DNA of 64,000 nucleotides from Syntrophobacter fumaroxidans MPOB (GTDB lineage: Bacteria > Desulfobacterota > Syntrophobacteria > Syntrophobacterales > Syntrophobacteraceae). Positions 60,083 to 64,000 of this stretch are shown piece after piece. Numbering within the stretch: position 1 is the stretch's first letter; the number at the start of each line of letters is the position of its first letter. The notes under the pieces are model-generated. The model saw only the letters and a program-made list of their open reading frames with translations, was not told where the DNA came from and did not search any database. The position numbers and the translations under genes were made by a program. Where the stretch lies: the NCBI RefSeq assembly GCF_000014965.1, contig NC_008554.1:3956001-4020000 (forward strand). The letters are read 5' to 3'.

Positions 60083-60119
60083 CGCTGCAATACGAATCCG
60101 TGCGGGAATGAGCGTTTGA

Positions 60120-61166
60120 CTACCGGTCCACGATGCGAACGGGCGGGGCCTTCTCCTCCCTTGGAACGATTTCGCCGATCCTGTAAGCGGGCCGGCCCAT
60201 GGCGTTCAGAAGCTGAATGATCTCCTGGGATTTCGACGCTTCCACCACCAGCACATAACCGATCCCGTTGTTGAAGACGCGGTACATTTCCTCTTCGGAT
60301 ATTCCCCCTTGCTCCCGCAGAAAATCAAAAATAGGCGGGACATTCCACGAGCCTTTGTGGAACAGAGCCTGGCAGGCCTTGGGCAGGATGCGCGGGATGT
60401 TGTCGTAGAAACCGCCTCCGGTGATGTGGGCCATGCCCGAAATCCGGTATTGGCGCATGACCTTCAAGACCGGTTCGACATAGATGCGGGTCGGTTCGAG
60501 CAGTTCCTCGGCCACCGTCCGGCCGCATTCGCCCAGGTAGCTGTCGGGCTGGAGCCCCAGCCGGTCGAAGATGATCCGCCTCACCAGGCTGTAGCCGTTG
60601 GAATGCAGTCCGCTGGATGCGATGCCCACGATCTGATCCCCGACTCGAATCGTGGAGCCGTCGATGATATCCCCATTGTCCACCAGCCCAACGGCGAATC
60701 CAGCCATGTCATATTCACCGTCCCGGTAGAAATCGGGCATTTCCGCCGTCTCGCCTCCGATCAGCGAACAACCGGCTTCCTTGCATCCGCGCGCGATCCC
60801 GGCGACCAGGTCCTCGATCAGGTCCAGGTCGACCCGCCCCAGGGCCAGATAGTCCAGGAAAAACAGGGGTCTGGCTCCCTGCACGATGATGTCGTTGACG
60901 CACATCGCCACCAGGTCGATGCCGACACTGTCGTGCCTGTTCGCCAGGAATGCCACCTTCAGCTTGGTTCCAACGCCGTCCGTCGAGGACACCAGGACGG
61001 GTTGCGACATCTGATGGCAATTGACGGAAAACAAGCCGCCGAAACCACCAATATCCGTGATCACCCCACTGGTAAAGGTGGAGCGCACAAGCGGCCTGAT
61101 GCGGTCGACCAGTTCGTTGGCTTTGTCCAGGTCCACACCGGCTTCCCGGTAAAGATCTTTGCCCAT
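60120..61166 (-). CDS. purM: Phosphoribosylformylglycinamidine cyclo-ligase (AIR synthetase)
   Basis: 348-residue enzyme of step 5 of purine biosynthesis (FGAM + ATP to AIR). Signatures: VLVSSTDGVGTKLKVAF, DLVAMCVNDIIVQGARPLFFLDYLA, CSLIGGETAEMPDFYRDGEYDMAGF in pieces, ASSGLHSNGYSLVR, HITGGGFYDNIPRIL and FNNGIGYVLVV. Length and order match the family. Start ATG 61166 with AGGAG. It is followed closely by moxR and diverges from mltG. Confidence 0.96.
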   Translation of the reverse strand: MGKDLYREAGVDLDKANELVDRIRPLVRSTFTSGVITDIGGFGGLFSVNCHQMSQPVLVSSTDGVGTKLKVAFLANRHDSVGIDLVAMCVNDIIVQGARPLFFLDYLALGRVDLDLIEDLVAGIARGCKEAGCSLIGGETAEMPDFYRDGEYDMAGFAVGLVDNGDIIDGSTIRVGDQIVGIASSGLHSNGYSLVRRIIFDRLGLQPDSYLGECGRTVAEELLEPTRIYVEPVLKVMRQYRISGMAHITGGGFYDNIPRILPKACQALFHKGSWNVPPIFDFLREQGGISEEEMYRVFNNGIGYVLVVEASKSQEIIQLLNAMGRPAYRIGEIVPREEKAPPVRIVDR

Positions 61167-61523
61167 GGGTCTCCTGCTTCCCCTTTCCGTCCAAGAATCA
61201 ACCCGTCAATGCAATGCCCCGGCTTTCGTTCCAGCCCTTTCAACCCTGGCAGGCGTTTTCGCGAAACAGAATCGCCCCGTATTCGGTATCGTCAAATACT
61301 GCCTTATAATCTCTTGCCGCAGGGAAATCCACTCCGAACATTGACAGTCAAGAGAATAATGGAATTCAGAGCACCCGGAACCGTGCAACACACCCTAAAT
61401 ATTCAATATACTAACAGGAAAACAAATGACAGTCGAATGTTTTTCGCAGCCGCGGGAAAGGCCGGGAGTTGTTCTGCCCAGGCTTTCATGATAAAGGAAA
61501 CAGGTCGATTTGGAGAAGACAAT
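61167..61523. other. Divergent intergenic region between purM and mltG
   Basis: About 360 bases with promoters for both genes. TATACT at 61407-61412 is a candidate -10 for mltG with a weak TGCAAC -35 at 17-base spacing. Other TTGAC-like hexamers occur on both strands without good partners. The region is AT-richer than its neighbours. Confidence 0.35.
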
Positions 61524-62654
61524 ATGAACCGAAAAACGGGGCTTATGCTCCTGGCCGGATTTCTTGGTCTGGCGCTGCTCGTCGCGGGTTCAGCCGTTTT
61601 CCATTTCTGGCTTTTCACGCGATTGCCCGGCAGCCCTTCCCGCGAAATCCGTCAACTGACCATCCAACCCGGGATGAGCGGTCCACGCGTGGCGCAACTG
61701 CTCCACGACCACGGCGTGGTGGCCAACGCCCAGGAATTCTACCTTCTGTGCTGGCTCCGGCGCTCCCTGGGCAAGCTTCAGGCCGGAGAGTACGCTTTCA
61801 TGCCGTTGTCCACTCCCGACCAGATCCTCGATCAAATCATTCACGGGCGGGTCATTGTCTGCTCCGCGACCCTGCCCGAAGGGGCGACCATTCGCGACAT
61901 GGCCAGAGCGCTCGCGCAGAGGGGGATCATCCCCGAGGCCGAGTTCATCAAGCTTGCAACGGACAGGGAAAGCATCGGCGCCCTGGGATTGGATGTCCCC
62001 ACCCTGGAAGGTTACCTCTTTCCGGAAACCTACACTTTCAGCAGACCGATCAACGGCGCTCAGGTCGTGAAAGCCATGGTTCGTCAGTTCTGGCGGCATC
62101 TTCCCCCTGATTGGCGGCAGCGCGCGGAAGAGCTCGGGTACAGCCTCAACGACATCGTCATCCTGGCGTCCATGGTGGAAAAGGAGGCGGTCATCGATTC
62201 CGAGCGGTCGATCATTGCCGCGGTTTTCTACAACCGATTGAAGCTCAATATGCCGCTGCAAAGCGACCCGACGGCGGTCTACGACCTGCCCGATTTCACC
62301 GGGCCCGTCACCGCCGCCCAGCTCAAGCGCCAGAGCCCTTACAACACCTACCTGAAGAAAGGGTTGCCCGTCGGGCCGATATGCAATCCCGGGGCAAAGT
62401 CGCTGCGCGCCGCGTTTTATCCCGAGGACGTCCGATACATCTATTTCGTAAGCAATAACGACGGGTCCCATTATTTTTCAGAGACGCTGTCCGAACATCA
62501 GAAGGCGGTGACCCGGTACCAGGAGAAGAGGAAGGCGATGCAGGAAGGGGAATCGTCCAATCGAGCGGCGCCTTCCGTCCCGACTGAAGACCGGTCCCCT
62601 CAGGCGGCGGACGGCTCGGAGTCCGCCTCAACTACGACGGGTGAGGCGCCCTGA
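61524..62654 (+). CDS. mltG: Endolytic murein transglycosylase MltG (YceG)
   Basis: 376-residue inner-membrane protein that cuts nascent peptidoglycan strands. One N-terminal membrane helix (about 7-30), a LysM-like region (TIQPGMSGPRVAQLLHDHGV) and the catalytic domain TLEGYLFPETYTF ... VILASMVEKEAV with the catalytic Glu219, then AVFYNRLKLNMPLQSDPTAVY and CNPGAKSLRAAFYPE. The last 45 residues are a Ser/Thr/Glu-rich tail. ATG 61524 follows GGAGAAG; the in-frame extension upstream to 60309 is antisense to purM and not real. Confidence 0.95.
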   Translation: MNRKTGLMLLAGFLGLALLVAGSAVFHFWLFTRLPGSPSREIRQLTIQPGMSGPRVAQLLHDHGVVANAQEFYLLCWLRRSLGKLQAGEYAFMPLSTPDQILDQIIHGRVIVCSATLPEGATIRDMARALAQRGIIPEAEFIKLATDRESIGALGLDVPTLEGYLFPETYTFSRPINGAQVVKAMVRQFWRHLPPDWRQRAEELGYSLNDIVILASMVEKEAVIDSERSIIAAVFYNRLKLNMPLQSDPTAVYDLPDFTGPVTAAQLKRQSPYNTYLKKGLPVGPICNPGAKSLRAAFYPEDVRYIYFVSNNDGSHYFSETLSEHQKAVTRYQEKRKAMQEGESSNRAAPSVPTEDRSPQAADGSESASTTTGEAP

Positions 62655-62760
62655 GCGGTCCGGAGCCCGGATCGGGGCCGGCGAAAGGATACGGGATTTT
62701 GCGGGCAAGGGAGCCCGCTCGTCTGGGAATCTCTATCAGTGCGAAGGGAAGGTCGTCGCG

Positions 62761-63576
62761 ATGGAATGGAAACCGCACGGCGTTGCGAGTGTTGTCCTTG
62801 CCGCGGGCAAGGGCAGCCGTATGCTCGGATACGACGGGAACAAGACTTTGCTGCCGCTTGCTCCCCACGCTTCGATATATTCGGGCGATCGTCCCATCCT
62901 GCTCGAAGTGTTGAAGAATCTCCCGGCAGGGCCGAAGGGCATTGTCGTTCATCATTGTGCCGATGAAGTGATCCGGGCTTTGTCGGGGCTGGAAGCCTCC
63001 TTCCTGCATCAACCGGTCACCAACGGTACGGGCGGCGCTCTGCTGGCGGCTGCCCCGTTTCTTGAAACCGTCGGGGAGGAAGCCGTCATCATCACAATGG
63101 GCGATGTGCCCCTGATTCGCCCGAACACCTACGCAAGGCTCGTGGAAGGACTTGGCGTCCACGACCTGGTGGTGCTTGCGTTCATTCCGGCCGACAAGGC
63201 CCAGTACGGAATGCTGGAGATGCGGGAGGGCGAGGTCCTTCGCATCGTGGAGTGGAAATACTGGCACGCGTATCCGGTCGAGGAGCAGGAGCGTTTGCGC
63301 TTCTGCAACGCCGGCGTCTACGCCGTAAGGCGCCGGGGGCTCGTCGAGTACCTCGGGCTTCTCGCCGGGAAGGCTCACGTCGTGAAGAAACGGCGCGGGG
63401 ACTCCTGGGTGACCATCGAGGAGTATTTCCTGACGGACCTGGTCGAGCTCATGAGAGCCGGCGGGCTCTCCATCGGCGTGGCGGAGGCACCGGAAGAGGA
63501 GGTGACGGGGGTGGACACTCCGGAAGCGCTCCAACTGGTGCAGCGAAGGTTCGCGGCACTGGCCGGATCGAAATGA
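62761..63576 (+). CDS. GlmU-like nucleotidyltransferase (NTP_transf_3 type)
   Basis: 271-residue sugar-nucleotide pyrophosphorylase-like protein: GVASVVLAAGKGSRMLGYDGNK (pyrophosphorylase signature), HHCADEV, LHQPVTNGTGGALLAAAP, IITMGDVPLIRPNTY and FCNAGVYAVRRRG. It matches the N-terminal uridylyltransferase domain of GlmU without the acetyltransferase beta-helix, so it is a stand-alone pyrophosphorylase of unknown sugar. ATG 62761 follows AGGGAAGG. It is 106 bases after mltG on the same strand, possibly co-transcribed. Confidence 0.85.
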   Translation: MEWKPHGVASVVLAAGKGSRMLGYDGNKTLLPLAPHASIYSGDRPILLEVLKNLPAGPKGIVVHHCADEVIRALSGLEASFLHQPVTNGTGGALLAAAPFLETVGEEAVIITMGDVPLIRPNTYARLVEGLGVHDLVVLAFIPADKAQYGMLEMREGEVLRIVEWKYWHAYPVEEQERLRFCNAGVYAVRRRGLVEYLGLLAGKAHVVKKRRGDSWVTIEEYFLTDLVELMRAGGLSIGVAEAPEEEVTGVDTPEALQLVQRRFAALAGSK

Positions 63577-63679
63577 TGCCCCGGCGGATCGAGCAATGCG
63601 AGAGCGCTCCGCCTTCATCGGAAAAAGCGTAAACCGGGTGGAAGCGCCTTTCTCTGAAGCACGGCATTCCGGGTGGGTC

Positions 63680-64000
63680 CTATCCCGTGAATGAAACCTT
63701 CGTCCAGTATCGCCCGTTTTCTGCAACCACCTCTACGGCAATGCCGAAGGTTTCGCTCAGAAGCTCCGATCTCAAAATCTCTTCCTTTGTTCCGGATGCC
63801 AGGCGGCGGCCGTCTTTCAAGAGGAACACATGCGTGAAGGCCGGCATGATCTCCTGGAGGTGATGCGTGACGAGGACCATGCAGGGGGCATCCGGGGCTT
63901 CGCCGAGGGCCTGGAGCGTCCGGAGCAGCTGTTCCCTGGACACCAGGTCCAGGCCGGCGCACGGTTCATCGAGGATGAGCAGCTGAGGGCGGTGGATCAT
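63680..64000 (-). CDS. ABC transporter ATP-binding protein (partial, runs off the window)
   Basis: Only the C-terminal 106 residues are in the window. They start just before Walker B (QLLILDEPCAGLDLVSREQLL), followed by the H-loop (VLVTHHLQEIMPAFTHVFLL) and a short C-terminal tail. The context D-loop GLDL and the pattern resemble stand-alone ModF/YlmA-type ATPases. The gene continues past 64000 on the left-reading strand, so start and partner genes are unseen. Confidence 0.88.
   Translation of the reverse strand: MIHRPQLLILDEPCAGLDLVSREQLLRTLQALGEAPDAPCMVLVTHHLQEIMPAFTHVFLLKDGRRLASGTKEEILRSELLSETFGIAVEVVAENGRYWTKVSFTG

Noticed and set aside
60309-61523. N-terminal extension of mltG to 781 residues
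   Set aside because: The first 405 residues are antisense to purM; ATG 61524 has GGAGAAG and begins the membrane anchor.
1-64000. tRNA, rRNA genes and CRISPR arrays
   Set aside because: I looked for TpsiC-loop strings such as GGTTCGAATCC, rRNA landmarks and regularly spaced repeats and found none; a covariance-model scan was not possible here.

Overview
The window is a GC-rich chromosome segment of a Gram-negative anaerobe, most likely a deltaproteobacterium (Desulfobacterota, Syntrophobacter- or sulfate-reducer-like). The lineage is an inference. It rests on a FadL-type outer-membrane protein, a PerR-like regulator with rubrerythrin and an FprA-type O2 reductase, a double-cubane-cluster protein, a MenG/UbiE methyltransferase, a sigma54 activator, and many PAS/GAF histidine kinases and c-di-GMP-type domains. 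There are no rRNA or tRNA genes, no CRISPR array and no intact prophage. The only mobile-element trace is one decayed IS5-type transposase.

Layout. 1-2.5 kb: FadL porin and a divergent methyltransferase. 2.7-8.3 kb: a translationally coupled signalling pair on the minus strand, a giant NERD / pseudokinase / double-PilZ protein followed by a GAF-HD-GYP phosphodiesterase. 9.2-12.8 kb: a membrane-anchored monoheme cytochrome c and an exported 931-residue protein made of 21 repeats. 13.2-15.5 kb: the IS remnant and a DUF5661 gene in long non-coding stretches. 15.5-17.9 kb: a multi-PAS NarX-type histidine kinase. 18-25.7 kb: a minus-strand run of ABC exporter with a large insertion, cNMP-domain protein, small protein, HD hydrolase, P1 peptidase, tandem Usp and Glu/Leu dehydrogenase. 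25.8-28.3 kb: the oxidative-stress operon PerR - rubrerythrin - FprA. 28.5-31.5 kb: a second NarX-type kinase and an ICMT-like membrane methyltransferase. 31.6-36.1 kb: an orphan double-cubane protein, then a cobalamin-binding protein overlapping a MEDS-PAS-degenerate-GGDEF protein.

36.6-40.2 kb: an overlapping set of DOMON-like protein, APH-fold kinase and a small basic exported protein, then an RDD membrane protein. 40.3-46 kb: a methyltransferase, a PEP/pyruvate-binding-domain protein with a vestigial KaiC-like N-terminus, and a second glutamate-dehydrogenase gene preceded by two small paralogous genes of unknown function. 46.6-49.9 kb: an NtrC-type regulator with its Cache-HAMP kinase. 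51.3-53.9 kb: a fused primase-helicase of the kind known from TOTE conflict systems. 54.3-63.6 kb: mostly housekeeping (two methyltransferases, rpmB, transglutaminase/DUF58/MoxR, purM, mltG, a nucleotidyltransferase). 63.7-64 kb: an ABC ATPase cut by the window edge.

The strongest leads are the NERD-pseudokinase-PilZ/HD-GYP pair; the cobalamin-sensor/MEDS/degenerate-GGDEF pair; the ABC exporter with a roughly 240-residue insertion repeating the Q-loop-following motif; the two small paralogs co-directional with a glutamate dehydrogenase; the solitary primase-helicase; and a dispersed hairpin element of about 150 bp in two inverted copies (28351-28501 and 53911-54053), both between convergent genes.
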